Counted from the first letter of the stretch, positions 18,090-27,441 are shown. The stretch: DNA of 64,000 nucleotides from Dyadobacter koreensis (GCF_900108855.1 NZ_FNXY01000001.1:124001-188000); one strand, 5' to 3'. Notes: generated by a model not told the origin, from the letters alone. Made by a program: numbers and translations.

Positions 18090-18560
18090 TTAATGATTGA
18101 TCTTCAAACGATCTATCATTTTAATGGCTCGGTCAATTCTTGTCTGGACAATTCTGGAAGAGGCGACATAGTGAATGATGCCACGTTGAAGACCTGGTAA
18201 TAATTGGTGAAACAGCCTGTTCCCTTCCGGGTCAATAGCCAGAAGTTCTGAAAGCTCCTCTGGCAAATCACGCCCATATGTGCTTTCATCCGGCCAAATC
18301 TTCACGAAGAGTTTGCATCCTAATGCCAATTTCGCTTCCGCTCTAATTGACGGACCGACATTAATAAAAAAGCCACCGTCGCCCTTTGGCCTGATGGCGC
18401 ATTGAAATTCGACGCTATTATTCAGCATACAGACCACTCGAACCGGCTTTCTGTCGGGCATGAACTGAAGGGCTGCTTCTTGGGGAACAGGCATATAGAA
18501 AAGTCCTCCTTTTCCTGGCATCCTTTCCAGAATTGATTCGAATTTAACTGAATCTGCCAA
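18090..18560 (-). CDS. DUF1905 / YdeI-like protein
   Basis: 156 residues. The N-terminal half is a DUF1905-like beta barrel (VKFESILERM, GGLFYMPVP, AIRPKGDGGFFINVGPSIRAE). The C-terminal half has the YdeI/OmpD-associated helical pattern (LPGLQRGIIHYVASSRIVQTRIDRAIKMIDRL). These proteins are cytosolic and poorly characterised; in enterobacteria YdeI homologues affect antimicrobial peptide tolerance. The start chosen is the TTG at 18560, because the first ATG (codon 14) would delete the first strand of the domain. Confidence 0.8.
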   Translation of the reverse strand: MADSVKFESILERMPGKGGLFYMPVPQEAALQFMPDRKPVRVVCMLNNSVEFQCAIRPKGDGGFFINVGPSIRAEAKLALGCKLFVKIWPDESTYGRDLPEELSELLAIDPEGNRLFHQLLPGLQRGIIHYVASSRIVQTRIDRAIKMIDRLKINH

Positions 18561-18583
18561 AATATTAATAATTTTTAAGGCAT

Positions 18584-18630
18584 AAAAAAGCCTTTCCCGA
18601 TAAATGAATTATTGCATAAGGAAAGGCTTT
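18584..18630 (-). terminator. Intrinsic terminator after DUF1080 gene
   Basis: An 11-base perfect inverted repeat (AAAGCCTTTCC at 18587-18597, GGAAAGGCTTT at 18620-18630) is followed on the minus strand by a run of six T. It begins 11 bases after the DUF1080 stop codon, a typical rho-independent position. Confidence 0.8.
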
Positions 18631-18640
18631 CGATCAAAAA

Positions 18641-19285
18641 TTACTCAGTCAGTGGTTTGACCTGTATATCCTTAAAAAGGACGACACTTTTAGGGTCATG
18701 TGCCTGTAACGCAAAAGTTCCGCTGCTTAGAATACGGTCTTTTTCTCCGCCAGATCTTTTATCAGTGTCTGATTCTTCGTAATCAACAACCGTTTTATCA
18801 TTGATTTTGATGGTGATATGTTTGCCTTCAACTTTGATATATTCCGTATACCACTCGTTATCTTTTACGTAGGTTTCTTTTACGTCTTGAATATTATAAA
18901 GACTACCGGTCCGTTTCCAGTCCGTGTGAGAATTGTTAACCTGAACCTCATAACCTTTGGAAGGCCAACCCGATTCCTGGTAGGCTGTATGTATATAAAT
19001 GCCAGAATTCGCACCTGGTTTGGTCATGACCTGAGCCTTGAACTCAAAGTTTTTAAACATATGATTTTTAACAGGACCTTCATAAAATAAATGAGCAGTC
19101 GGACCGGCAACCTGAATAGCGCCATCTACTACCGAGAAGGAGCTCGCATTATTTCCTACCTTCCAGCCTTTTAATGATTTACCATCGAAAATTGAGATCC
19201 AGCCGTCCTGTTTTGTATCAGAAACAGCACTTCCCATGACTGTCAGCAGCGCAAATGCGGCTAATATGTTTATTGTTCTTTTCAT
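18641..19285 (-). CDS. DUF1080 (3-keto-disaccharide hydrolase-like) secreted protein
   Basis: 214 residues from the ATG at 19285, which opens a clean signal peptide (KRTINILAAFALL); the longer reading has no plausible signal. The DUF1080 jelly-roll is evident: WISIFDGKSLKGWKVG at the start, HMFKNFEFKAQVMTKPGANSG with SGIYIHTAYQ, GYEVQVNNSH, and the terminal strand SVVLFKDIQVKPL. The family includes 3-keto-glucoside hydrolases and glycan-binding domains in periplasmic sugar catabolism. It is followed by a strong terminator and probably monocistronic. Confidence 0.9.
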   Translation of the reverse strand: MKRTINILAAFALLTVMGSAVSDTKQDGWISIFDGKSLKGWKVGNNASSFSVVDGAIQVAGPTAHLFYEGPVKNHMFKNFEFKAQVMTKPGANSGIYIHTAYQESGWPSKGYEVQVNNSHTDWKRTGSLYNIQDVKETYVKDNEWYTEYIKVEGKHITIKINDKTVVDYEESDTDKRSGGEKDRILSSGTFALQAHDPKSVVLFKDIQVKPLTE

Positions 19286-19406
19286 AATGATTCCGAGATA
19301 ACCGAAAAATGAATATTTATTCCTACACTGCAAAAAGCACAATGAATATGGAAAACTACTGTTTTGACAAAATTCAATTTGTTAACGCTCCAATTCAAAA
19401 CCAAAC

Positions 19407-19414
19407 TATCTTTG
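19407..19414 (+). promoter_or_regulatory. Bacteroidota-type -7 promoter box
   Basis: TATCTTTG matches the Bacteroidota -7 consensus TAnnTTTG and lies 22 bases before the ABC transporter ATG, leaving a short leader. A TTTG at 19378-19381 could serve as the -33 element, but the 25-base gap is longer than the usual 19-21. Confidence 0.5.
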
Positions 19415-19436
19415 TATTATTACAACAATCTTTCGA

Positions 19437-21206
19437 ATGCAGAATCCCTACATTTCTCTCTTGTCTACCGCCTGGCGCTATGCCCGTCAACAGAAAAAGC
19501 GTTACTTATTAGTTTACGGAATGTTTGTGATGGCCAATGTAGTGCTGGCCCTTCACCCTTTATTATATGGTTGGTTTGTTGAATCTGTGCAAAAAGACAG
19601 TGATGCAGTGCTAAGAAATGTCTGGTGGTATGCAGGCGCCTATATAGGCCTGACGCTTCTGGAATGGGCATTTCACGGTCCGGCAAGGGTTATGGAACGT
19701 AAATTAGCGTTCGATCTCAGCAAGAACTTTTTAGATGAGCTTTACCATCAATCACTTCATTTACCAATTCGCTGGCATCAGGATCACCACAGTGGAGCTA
19801 CCATAAACCGAATCCGGAAAGCTTACGAGGCATTGAAAGACTTTTTTCAAAACGGATTCATGTTCCTTCATGCATTTTCTAAATTCGTATTTTCATTTGT
19901 CGCGATCGTCTATTTTTCTCCGCTTTTTGGATCAATTGGCGTTTTAATCGGCATTTTGACCGTTTGGGTAATTTTTAAGTTCGACAAACCCTTTATCAAA
20001 GCCTTGGATGAAACAAACGAAAAAGAACATATTGTTTCCTCTACGCTGTTCGATAGTTTGTCAAATATTATCACAGTAATTACACTACGGCTTGAAAAAA
20101 GGATGGAAAGCAGTCTGATGAGTAAAGTTTTAGATGTTTTCCCTCCATTCAGAAAAACCGTACTTATCAATGAATGGAAATGGTTTGTGGCAAGCCTTTT
20201 CATAGGGTTAATTTATGTAGTTGTTACAATTGGTTATATCTATCAGAATTATGCACCCGGCACCATATTTCTGGTTGGCGGCCTGGTAACGCTTCTTGGT
20301 TATGTAAATCAATTCACCAGTGTTTTCCAGGATGTCGCCTGGCAATACACCGAGATTATCCGATACAACACCGAAGTACAAACTGCCCGTGTGATTGGAC
20401 AGGCTTATCATGATCAACATCGTCCCGAGAGTACAAATGCACTGTCTGAAAACTGGGAAATAATTACAATAAAAAATATAAGTTTCTCACATTCAGAAAC
20501 TTATGACGAAAATAAAAAAGCTCATAGCTTGCACGGGCTGAACCTTCGGATTCGGCGCGGAGAAAGGATTGCATTTATTGGAGAAAGCGGAAGCGGAAAA
20601 AGTACACTTCTGGCATTGCTCAGGGGTCTGTACGATGCTGAAAAAGGTGCGATAGTAAATGTTGACGATACAGGAAATCTTCCGCTTGATACCTTGGCAG
20701 AAGCAGTTACTCTTTTTCCGCAAGATCCTGAAATATTTGAGAATACAATTGAATACAATATAACACTTGGACTTCCTTTTGATACCAGGGATATAAACGA
20801 AGTTTGTAAAACCACACAGTTCGCAAGTGTTCTTGAAAAATTGCCGAAAGGTCTGGAATCTAATATACAAGAAAAGGGCGTAAATCTTTCAGGAGGTCAA
20901 AAACAACGCCTGGCGCTAGCAAGAGGTGTTCTAGCTGCCAGAAGTAGTCAAATAGTTCTTCTGGATGAACCAACAAGCAGTGTCGATCCTAAAACAGAAG
21001 CCATGATTTATGATAATATGTTTGAAGAATTCAAAGACAAAGCGGTGCTATCTGCTCTTCACAGGCTCCACTTGCTTCCGAAATTCGACTACATATACAT
21101 ACTAAAAGACGGCCGAATAATCGATGAAGGCTCGTTCAGCCGATTAGACCAAAGCAGCAAAAACTTTCATGATTTGATGGGAAAAGTAAAAAGCGAAGAG
21201 TTTTAG
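19437..21206 (+). CDS. ABC transporter, fused permease and ATPase
   Basis: 589 residues, a half-transporter of the ABC exporter class. The membrane domain (about 1-320) has the usual six helices. The nucleotide-binding domain carries Walker A (GESGSGKST), a Q-loop (TLFPQDPEIF), the signature LSGGQKQR, Walker B with the catalytic Glu (IVLLDEPTSSVD) and an H-loop His (LSALHRLHLL). It should work as a homodimer exporting a lipid, peptide or drug. Walker A, signature and Walker B are intact. No accessory genes are adjacent, so the substrate is unknown. Confidence 0.92.
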   Translation: MQNPYISLLSTAWRYARQQKKRYLLVYGMFVMANVVLALHPLLYGWFVESVQKDSDAVLRNVWWYAGAYIGLTLLEWAFHGPARVMERKLAFDLSKNFLDELYHQSLHLPIRWHQDHHSGATINRIRKAYEALKDFFQNGFMFLHAFSKFVFSFVAIVYFSPLFGSIGVLIGILTVWVIFKFDKPFIKALDETNEKEHIVSSTLFDSLSNIITVITLRLEKRMESSLMSKVLDVFPPFRKTVLINEWKWFVASLFIGLIYVVVTIGYIYQNYAPGTIFLVGGLVTLLGYVNQFTSVFQDVAWQYTEIIRYNTEVQTARVIGQAYHDQHRPESTNALSENWEIITIKNISFSHSETYDENKKAHSLHGLNLRIRRGERIAFIGESGSGKSTLLALLRGLYDAEKGAIVNVDDTGNLPLDTLAEAVTLFPQDPEIFENTIEYNITLGLPFDTRDINEVCKTTQFASVLEKLPKGLESNIQEKGVNLSGGQKQRLALARGVLAARSSQIVLLDEPTSSVDPKTEAMIYDNMFEEFKDKAVLSALHRLHLLPKFDYIYILKDGRIIDEGSFSRLDQSSKNFHDLMGKVKSEEF

Positions 21207-21627
21207 CTGATGGATAGACTTTGGTCAGCCATTTGCAAATCCAAGATAAAAATCTTAAAATGAGGTCGGCACAAACATTCTGATTCCACTCCTGCCGACC
21301 ATCTTGTTGGGGTAACAACGCGTGGTAATGGCCTAAACGCTCAACTCCCGCAGGTAATCTTCTTGCAACTATTATGCACATGTATGTGGATGATATTCAT
21401 ACAGATTTCAATGGTACAAAGCAGAAGAATACTGGGAATGAAAACTACCTGACAATTCTTGCGATGTCAAGGTTTCTGCCGGTGAATCGGCTCAGGGGAC
21501 AGTACAAATATAGGTTTTCTACTAATTTTCATGTCCGAACCGCGTCTGCTATCAAGTATGTATTATTCTACTCCTTAGTTTTTCTATCTTTTACAAGCCA
21601 ACAAAACTGAAAAAATCCATCAAAAAT
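21207..21627. other. Intergenic region without a recognisable gene
   Basis: Short open frames here look unlike proteins. It contains one 8-base inverted repeat, GGTCGGCA (21264-21271) with TGCCGACC (21293-21300), whose minus-strand side runs into a T-rich stretch. No gene on the minus strand explains it. Confidence 0.4.
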
Positions 21628-21663
21628 ATTGCGCAGCCAAAAAGTTGCATATATATTTGCAAC
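21628..21663 (+). promoter_or_regulatory. Promoter with overlapping palindromic operator before arsR-type gene
   Basis: ATTG (21628-21631), a 20-base gap and TATATTTG (21652-21659) fit the Bacteroidota -33/-7 promoter. A perfect inverted repeat GTTGCA-N8-TGCAAC (21644-21663) covers the -7 box. ArsR/SmtB repressors bind such dyads, so autoregulation by the downstream regulator is a reasonable inference. Confidence 0.55.
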
Positions 21664-21693
21664 CGATCGATTGCCAATTATTCGAATCAGAAC

Positions 21694-22020
21694 ATGAAAA
21701 GAGATATATTTCAGGCCATTGCCGACCCGACCAGAAGAGCAATTTTAGTTTTGCTCGCAGCCCAACCTATGACACCAAATGCCCTGGCCGACCATTTTGA
21801 CACAACCAGACAGGCTGTTTCCAAACATATTCAGATCCTTACGGAATGTCAGCTTCTGACACAAAATAAACTTGGCCGGGAAATTACTTATCACTTCAAC
21901 CCTGTTAAAATGAAAGAAGTGGATCACTGGCTAGCCCAATTCAAGAAGCATTGGGAAGATCGCTTTGACCAATTGGATCAAGTATTAATCAACCTAAATT
22001 CAGATAAAAATGAAAAGTAA
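21694..22020 (+). CDS. ArsR family HTH regulator
   Basis: 108 residues with a winged-helix DNA-binding domain. The start is [20 protein letters not shown], and the recognition region [18 protein letters not shown] is typical of the ArsR subfamily that accompanies AHSA1/SRPBCC genes. The wing is [13 protein letters not shown]. No metal-binding cysteines of classic ArsR are visible, so the signal is probably not arsenic. The stop codon overlaps the start of the next gene by 11 bases. A palindrome over the promoter suggests autorepression. Confidence 0.92.
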   Translation: MKRDIFQAIADPTRRAILVLLAAQPMTPNALADHFDTTRQAVSKHIQILTECQLLTQNKLGREITYHFNPVKMKEVDHWLAQFKKHWEDRFDQLDQVLINLNSDKNEK

Positions 22021-22498
22021 CCTGCTTATGAATTTTTCCGTAGACAAGGAAAGTAAAGTGATTAACGTAGAAAGAGCCTTCGCAGCACCTGTCCATAAAG
22101 TTTAGTCTGCCTGGACTGAGCCTAAAATTCTGGATCAGTGGTGGGCACCAAAACCCTGGAAAGCAAAAACCAAGTCACTGGACTTTACTGTTGGAGGACA
22201 CTGGCTGTACGCAATGGTTGGGCCTGAGGGGGAGGAACACTGGGCAAGAGCAGATTACGAGTTTATTGATTCGTTAAAGAGTTTTTCTGCATTGGATGCG
22301 TTTTGCGATCAGGATGGAAAAATCAATGAGTCATTTCCAAGATCGAAATGGACTAATACTTTTAGGGAGAAAGACGATTTGACGATCGTGTCCGTGGCCA
22401 TTCAATACGACAGTCTTTCCGATCTGGAAGCCACTGTTGAGATGGGTTTTAAAGAAGGGTTTATTTCCGCGCTTTCCAATCTGGACGACCTGTTATAG
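22010..22498 (+). pseudogene. SRPBCC/AHSA1-type gene broken by an in-frame amber codon
   Basis: The frame from ATG 22010 to TAG 22496 encodes 162 codons of an AHSA1-like domain: VINVERAFAAPVHKV, then SAWTEPKILDQWWAPKPW, VGGHWLYAMVGPEGEEHW and the end helix EMGFKEGFISALSNLDDLL. Codon 32 is TAG (22103-22105), where relatives usually have Trp (VWxAWTEP); TGG to TAG is one base change. Everything downstream remains in frame, so the lesion looks recent, or an assembly error. The ATG at 22214 could restart translation but would omit the first strands. The gene overlaps the ArsR gene by 11 bases. Confidence 0.85.
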
Positions 22499-22620
22499 GA
22501 AATCATTTTTGATCCTTACCGGTTCTTCGAAAATTCGGGTAAGGATCAATACTTGATTAACGGACATAGTTTAACAGAAAAACGTTACAAAGTGTTAGTT
22601 TCGGGCATCATAACTAAAAC

Positions 22621-23370
22621 ATGGATACCGAACTAAGAGCCTTCTGGCAACGTTTTTTCGAATTTAACTGGAAATTCGGCGTTTTTCTGATCATTTTAAT
22701 TTGCGTGCCACGTTTTCTGCTGGTTCTGGAAGCAAATGCAACAGGTAACTATGGTTACATTGGAATTATAATGCTGGTTTCCGCCATGGCACCTTTCCTA
22801 TTCCTGACCCAATCCGGCCGCCGTGATATTGGCATCGTTTCATCCGGAAATTACGGATGGCTGCTGACGGCATTTGTTTGCGGCTTATTGATTAGCCTTT
22901 TACTGTATGTAGCAGGAAAAATTTGTTATGGAAATTCTTATGAAAACTGGTATATCTATATCGGAAAATCATACAGAATTCCGGATCATATCGATGAGAA
23001 AACTAAATCCATTTTGTTTACCGTCATGGCTGTTACCGGAATGACCTTCAGCCCGGTTGGCGAAGAATTGTTTTTTAGAGGAATTGTTCATTCCAGTTTT
23101 GCTAAATCCATCGGTAATACCAACGCGTCTCTGGTGGACAGCACCGCTTTCGCACTCACACATATTTCACATTTTGGATTGATATTTCTTGATGGCCAAT
23201 GGACCCTGCTTCCCTTACCCACAATCATTTGGATAATCTCTATGTTTTTTGTCAGCATACTCTTCTCTCTCTTCAAAAAATATTCAGGCTCCATATTAGG
23301 ATCTATCATTTGTCATTCCGCATTTAATCTGGGAATGATCTATGCAATTTTTTATCTTTTGAAAAACTAA
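22621..23370 (+). CDS. CPBP family intramembrane metalloprotease
   Basis: 249 residues with about seven transmembrane helices. The Abi/CAAX-type motifs are intact: E148-E149 and R153 in PVGEELFFRG, H181 in FALTHISHF, and the third motif CHSAFN near residue 231. These residues bind zinc or form the active site in Rce1-like proteases. Bacterial members process or degrade membrane peptides, and some give bacteriocin self-immunity. No bacteriocin gene is adjacent. Confidence 0.92.
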   Translation: MDTELRAFWQRFFEFNWKFGVFLIILICVPRFLLVLEANATGNYGYIGIIMLVSAMAPFLFLTQSGRRDIGIVSSGNYGWLLTAFVCGLLISLLLYVAGKICYGNSYENWYIYIGKSYRIPDHIDEKTKSILFTVMAVTGMTFSPVGEELFFRGIVHSSFAKSIGNTNASLVDSTAFALTHISHFGLIFLDGQWTLLPLPTIIWIISMFFVSILFSLFKKYSGSILGSIICHSAFNLGMIYAIFYLLKN

Positions 23371-23536
23371 ATTACCCTCCTGAAAATTGCTTTCAGCACA
23401 ACGATATGTAGTGTATCAAACCATTTCTATTTTGCTTAACAATAGCGGAGTGATAAATTACTTTAAGTAAAAATCAGCTGAATTCTTCTTTACCACATAG
23501 TCTAAGACTTTAATCCTGACATACTCTGGTCCGAAG

Positions 23537-24718
23537 ATGATCAAAATTGCTGTTATCCTATTTTCCTTTCTCCTGACCTGTCACCTGCTCGCAGCCCAGA
23601 ATTACGACGAGGCAAAGGTTCCTGCCTATACCTTACCCGACCTTCTGTTATCCATCAATAACCAAAGAATAAACACTGCAAAGCAATGGGAAGATATTAG
23701 AAGGCCCGAAATCATCTCGCTTTTCGAAGAGCATGTTTATGGTACAATGCCTAAAAAATTTGACGAGATTTCTTTTAAGATCAAAGCAGAAAATCCAAAC
23801 GCGATGAATAGAAAAGCGCATCTGAAAGAAGTTGAAATTTCAGTTAAAAATCACCAGCAATCAGTTATTATTAATCTGATACTTTTCACCCCGAATCAAA
23901 CCCGAAAGCCTGCTCCCGTATTTCTTCTAATAAACAATCGCAGCGAAAAAAATACGTCCGTCACGCGGGATACAATCAGTGGATTCTGGCCTGCGGAGCA
24001 GGTGATCAAGGCTGGATATGCCATTGCAGCGTTTTATTATGGCGATGCAGCCCCTGATAATAAAAATAGTTTCCAAAACGGTGTACTAAGGCTGTATCCG
24101 GAGCAGCTCGGCAGCGATAACGGAATGAAAGCGGTCGGCGCCTGGGCGTGGGCAGCTAGCCGGGTGATGGATTATTTTGAAAAGGATAGCGCAATTGACG
24201 CCTCAAAAGTCACCATTGTTGGTCATTCTCGAGGCGGCAAGGCTTCTCTTTGGGCGGCTGCCCAGGACCAGCGTTTTGCCATGTGTGTAACAAATTGTTC
24301 AGGAAATACCGGTGCCGCACTTTCTCGCCGTCGTTATGGTGAAACCATTGAACGGATCAATACAACTTTTCCTCATTGGTTTAACGAAAATTATAAAAAT
24401 TACAATAGTAATGAGAAGGCTCTACCGATTGACCAGCATATGTTGATTGCAGCGGTCGCGCCAAGGGCCGTATATGTAACCAATGCTTCTGAAGACTTGT
24501 GGGCTGATCCGAAAGGGACTTTTATGGCAGAGAAAGAGGCTGAAAAAATATATAAGCTTTATAATCTGAAATCAAGCTTGCCGGACGCTCCACCGCCAAT
24601 GAATACGCCATCATTAAAACCTCCTCTGTCATATCACATCCGCAAAGGGATTCATGATCTGACAGCTTACGACTGGGAGCAATTTGTAAAAACTGCTGAT
24701 TTGTATTTCAAAAGATAA
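23537..24718 (+). CDS. CE15-like glucuronoyl esterase / acetylxylan-esterase-fold hydrolase
   Basis: 393 residues with a signal peptide (1-20, LLTCHLLAAQ). Alpha/beta hydrolase of the CE15 type: nucleophile S231 in VGHSRGGKASLW, oxyanion helper R232, and catalytic H373 in KGIHDLTAYDW. The block MKAVGAWAWAASRVMDYFE just before the nucleophile is typical of the family. The canonical acidic residue that follows the nucleophile strand appears absent (VTNCSGNTGA), so E319 or D320 in TNASEDLWADP may serve, as in some bacterial members. Such enzymes cleave lignin-glucuronoxylan esters; exact substrate is inference. Confidence 0.85.
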   Translation: MIKIAVILFSFLLTCHLLAAQNYDEAKVPAYTLPDLLLSINNQRINTAKQWEDIRRPEIISLFEEHVYGTMPKKFDEISFKIKAENPNAMNRKAHLKEVEISVKNHQQSVIINLILFTPNQTRKPAPVFLLINNRSEKNTSVTRDTISGFWPAEQVIKAGYAIAAFYYGDAAPDNKNSFQNGVLRLYPEQLGSDNGMKAVGAWAWAASRVMDYFEKDSAIDASKVTIVGHSRGGKASLWAAAQDQRFAMCVTNCSGNTGAALSRRRYGETIERINTTFPHWFNENYKNYNSNEKALPIDQHMLIAAVAPRAVYVTNASEDLWADPKGTFMAEKEAEKIYKLYNLKSSLPDAPPPMNTPSLKPPLSYHIRKGIHDLTAYDWEQFVKTADLYFKR

Positions 24719-25303
24719 TGAAGATATAAATCCTACATGCCCGGTTGATAATCAAAATTTTTCTACAAACTCTGACTCGATTTACTACAAAACGACCTTA
24801 GGTAATAGCCGACCTTTGTCAAACCTTGTTTCACTATACAAAATCACCGTTCGCATGGAAAAGTAAAAGTACGCAGTGGCGAATACTGACTGCTTTTCCC
24901 AATTGCTCTTCTGCGCGTACAACAAAATGCTCCATAGGTATAACCCATGGAGCATATTTTTTACTCAACATATATTTGAAATTAATTCAAATGATTTTCA
25001 GTATCCGCCAGGTATTTCCCATATGCCCGCATTCACAAACTTTCAATAATTCACATTAACAAGAAGCTAATTAGCTACTTAGCAACTGCTTAACTTTTAA
25101 TTTAAAATAATAGCTGATCAAAATGTTTTGAAAGCAAATTCATATCAACTTTCCGGGGACAAATCTTGCATTTTTAATGCCAAAGATTTGTAGCGAATTT
25201 TTAACATATTTGTAGAAAAATTTTAATGTCTTCAATTCAAATTCTGCTTGGTTATCGAAGAATACCTAAGACTTGCGCAGTGTCATAAAAAATAAATTAG
25301 CTA
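24719..25303. other. Intergenic region, 585 bases
   Basis: No convincing gene on either strand; a frame at 24826-25059 lacks protein-like composition. It holds the hairpin listed separately and the AT-rich leader of the response regulator gene. Confidence 0.5.
24927..24962 (+). terminator. Intrinsic terminator
   Basis: Perfect 9-base arms ATGCTCCAT (24927-24935) and ATGGAGCAT (24947-24955) with an 11-base loop, followed by TATTTTTT. It points along the plus strand, 209 bases after the esterase gene, the only upstream plus-strand gene that could need it. Confidence 0.7.
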
Positions 25304-25936
25304 ATGAACTTTTTGATATTTGAGGACCATTCCCTGACAGCGCTTGGCATTGAAGTAATGATTAAGCAGGTCTTTTCAAACGCGAAAGTAAAATCTGCGG
25401 GCTCTTTTTCAGAAGGTCTTGAACATCTTGCCAATGAACCTTTTGATTATATCATTTTGGATATTGATTTACCCGAGGGCGAGGGGATTCGTATGGTCAG
25501 CCAAATCAAGATTATTCAAAATCAAGTCAAAATTCTTATCAATTCCGGCTACGATGAAAAAATTTATGCATTGTCTTATATCTCCGCCGGAGCAGACGGA
25601 TTTATCTCAAAACAGGCCTCCAGAGACGAATTTAAGCTTTCAATCCTGACGCTGCATTCAGAAAAAAAATATCTGAGTCCTGCCATCCAGCAGGTCATGC
25701 TCAATAACATGATCAACAATGCTCCTGCGAATACAGAATCTTCGTTTCTTAACCTTTCGCCACGTGAAATGCAAGTAATGCAGCTAATTGGCGAAGGGAA
25801 ATTCACTAACGAAATTGCTGATATTATGAAACTCAAAGCTTCAACGGTCAGCACCTATAAAAATCGTTTATATGTCAAATTAAATGTCGCTAATGAAATA
25901 GAATTATCGAAAAAAATAGCACTCTTTAAATATTGA
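25304..25936 (+). CDS. NarL/LuxR family response regulator
   Basis: 210 residues. Receiver domain residues 1-120: E7-D8 in IFEDHS, phospho-acceptor D53 in IILDIDLPEG, a Ser/Thr position in ILINSG, and a Lys in GFISKQAS. The LuxR-type HTH is at about 148-205 (LSPREMQVMQLIGEGKFTNE, then TVSTYKNRLYVKL). It faces a histidine kinase gene with only 10 bases between stops, so the two probably form a two-component system, transcribed convergently. Confidence 0.93.
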   Translation: MNFLIFEDHSLTALGIEVMIKQVFSNAKVKSAGSFSEGLEHLANEPFDYIILDIDLPEGEGIRMVSQIKIIQNQVKILINSGYDEKIYALSYISAGADGFISKQASRDEFKLSILTLHSEKKYLSPAIQQVMLNNMINNAPANTESSFLNLSPREMQVMQLIGEGKFTNEIADIMKLKASTVSTYKNRLYVKLNVANEIELSKKIALFKY

Positions 25937-25946
25937 CACTGACGCG

Positions 25947-27242
25947 TTAAGCTGCCGGAAGTTTAACCGAAAAAGTAGTCCCTAAGCCCGCAATTGTATC
26001 AAACCAGATCTCACCTCCCAAATACTGCACAAATTCGTCACATATTTTAAGCCCCAACCCCGCCCCTCTTTCCCGTGCAGTTCCAAATGTTGGCGAGATG
26101 TCGGTTGTGAAAATATCAATTTGTTTTTCGGACGGAATTCCCGGTCCGGTGTCCGAAACAGAAATAATATGAAAGCCATCAGACATAGAAGAAAAAACAC
26201 GAACAATTCCGTTTCTTGGCGTGAATTTTATCGCGTTGCTTATCAGATTCCGGAATATAATTTCAACCAGCTCAAAGTTGGCAATGACATCAGTATCGGC
26301 AGAAATTTCATAGGCAAGCCTGATTTCTTTTTCCACCGCGATACTCTGGTATACATTCAGCGTGTCGTTCATCGCATCATTCAAATTCACTTCCTCCAAT
26401 ACATAACTGATTCCCTCCATGTTGCTTTTTGACCAGTTTAATAAGTTTAAAAGCAAATTTTGAGTATCAAAAGTGATCCGTTTCAGTTCATTCTCATACT
26501 TTTTTTTGTCTTCAAGGTTTAAATCACGATTGCTTAATACATACAGATAGCTATTGATATTGTTGAGCGGAGCATTAAAGTCATGAGATATGATGGTGAT
26601 GAGTTTATTTTTTTGCTGATTCAGCTGTGCCAGCCCGGCAGCACTTGCCTCTGCGGTAACGCGTTCCAGACTATAATTGTTGATGATATAAGACAGACAC
26701 GAAAACGTTAAAATGATATTCATGATATAAGTTGAGGCGATATCGATGAAGCGGTCTGCTCTTGTAGGATACCTTTCACTGACCAACTCCGGGTGATAAT
26801 ACTCCCAAATGATAAGTCCCATCACAAGTGAAATATTCACTATCGTCCAGAACCAGTATTGCCGACGTGGAACGATAGCGATTATTACGAAATAGGAAAT
26901 TGAAAATGAAAGCAACGAAGAGCCCTGTATCCCAGAATTCAGGCTATATGAAACGGCGAAAAACAGATTTACGATAAGGATCAAAAAAACAGAACTAAGC
27001 GCTGTCTTTCCTTTGAACCGCGAGAGATAATACAAATAAAATTGCAATGGAATCAGTACCAAGGTCGCCAGTACGGAGTCATACAAACCCAATGCCAGAG
27101 AAAATGGTACATTATAAACCATGACGGCAATCGTGACCACGCAGACAGAATTGTAAATCCGGCTTTGTAAAGAAAAGGATTTATCGCCTTTCAGATAATT
27201 CCATATCCGAACCGTTTTATTTTGAAGATTAGTCAGTAACAA
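25947..27242 (-). CDS. Membrane sensor histidine kinase
   Basis: 431 residues, read from a TTG at 27242 since no ATG precedes the membrane region. Six or so transmembrane helices span residues 30-190 with short loops and no obvious periplasmic sensor, suggesting signal sensing within the membrane. The HisKA helix has the phospho-acceptor H220 (IISHDFNAPLNN). The HATPase follows with an N-box (RNLISNAIKFTP), G1 (VSDTGPGIPS) and G2 (GAGLGLKICDEF). All catalytic motifs look intact. It ends 10 bases from the convergent NarL-type regulator. Confidence 0.9.
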   Translation of the reverse strand: MLLTNLQNKTVRIWNYLKGDKSFSLQSRIYNSVCVVTIAVMVYNVPFSLALGLYDSVLATLVLIPLQFYLYYLSRFKGKTALSSVFLILIVNLFFAVSYSLNSGIQGSSLLSFSISYFVIIAIVPRRQYWFWTIVNISLVMGLIIWEYYHPELVSERYPTRADRFIDIASTYIMNIILTFSCLSYIINNYSLERVTAEASAAGLAQLNQQKNKLITIISHDFNAPLNNINSYLYVLSNRDLNLEDKKKYENELKRITFDTQNLLLNLLNWSKSNMEGISYVLEEVNLNDAMNDTLNVYQSIAVEKEIRLAYEISADTDVIANFELVEIIFRNLISNAIKFTPRNGIVRVFSSMSDGFHIISVSDTGPGIPSEKQIDIFTTDISPTFGTARERGAGLGLKICDEFVQYLGGEIWFDTIAGLGTTFSVKLPAA

Positions 27243-27441
27243 TGAAGAGGTATTTTAAATCCTTATAAAAAACAAATATAGCCGGATGTGAGCCATTTAC
27301 GGACTTTCTACCGTTTTTTAGATATTGCCACAGGTCAGCTGGATATGCCGCCTGTAAAAAATGCACTATACACTATTTGCATATCGGTCACAAATTGTTA
27401 ATTTTCAGCAGTTTATTTCTCATCAACAAAGATCTGTGTTC

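Noticed and set aside
21136-21381. Minus-strand frame of 81 codons, possibly a transposase relic
   Set aside because: No transposase motif could be seen, and half of it is antisense to the ABC transporter end.
24826-25059. 77-codon frame in the intergenic region before the response regulator
   Set aside because: It crosses a clear terminator and has unprotein-like composition.
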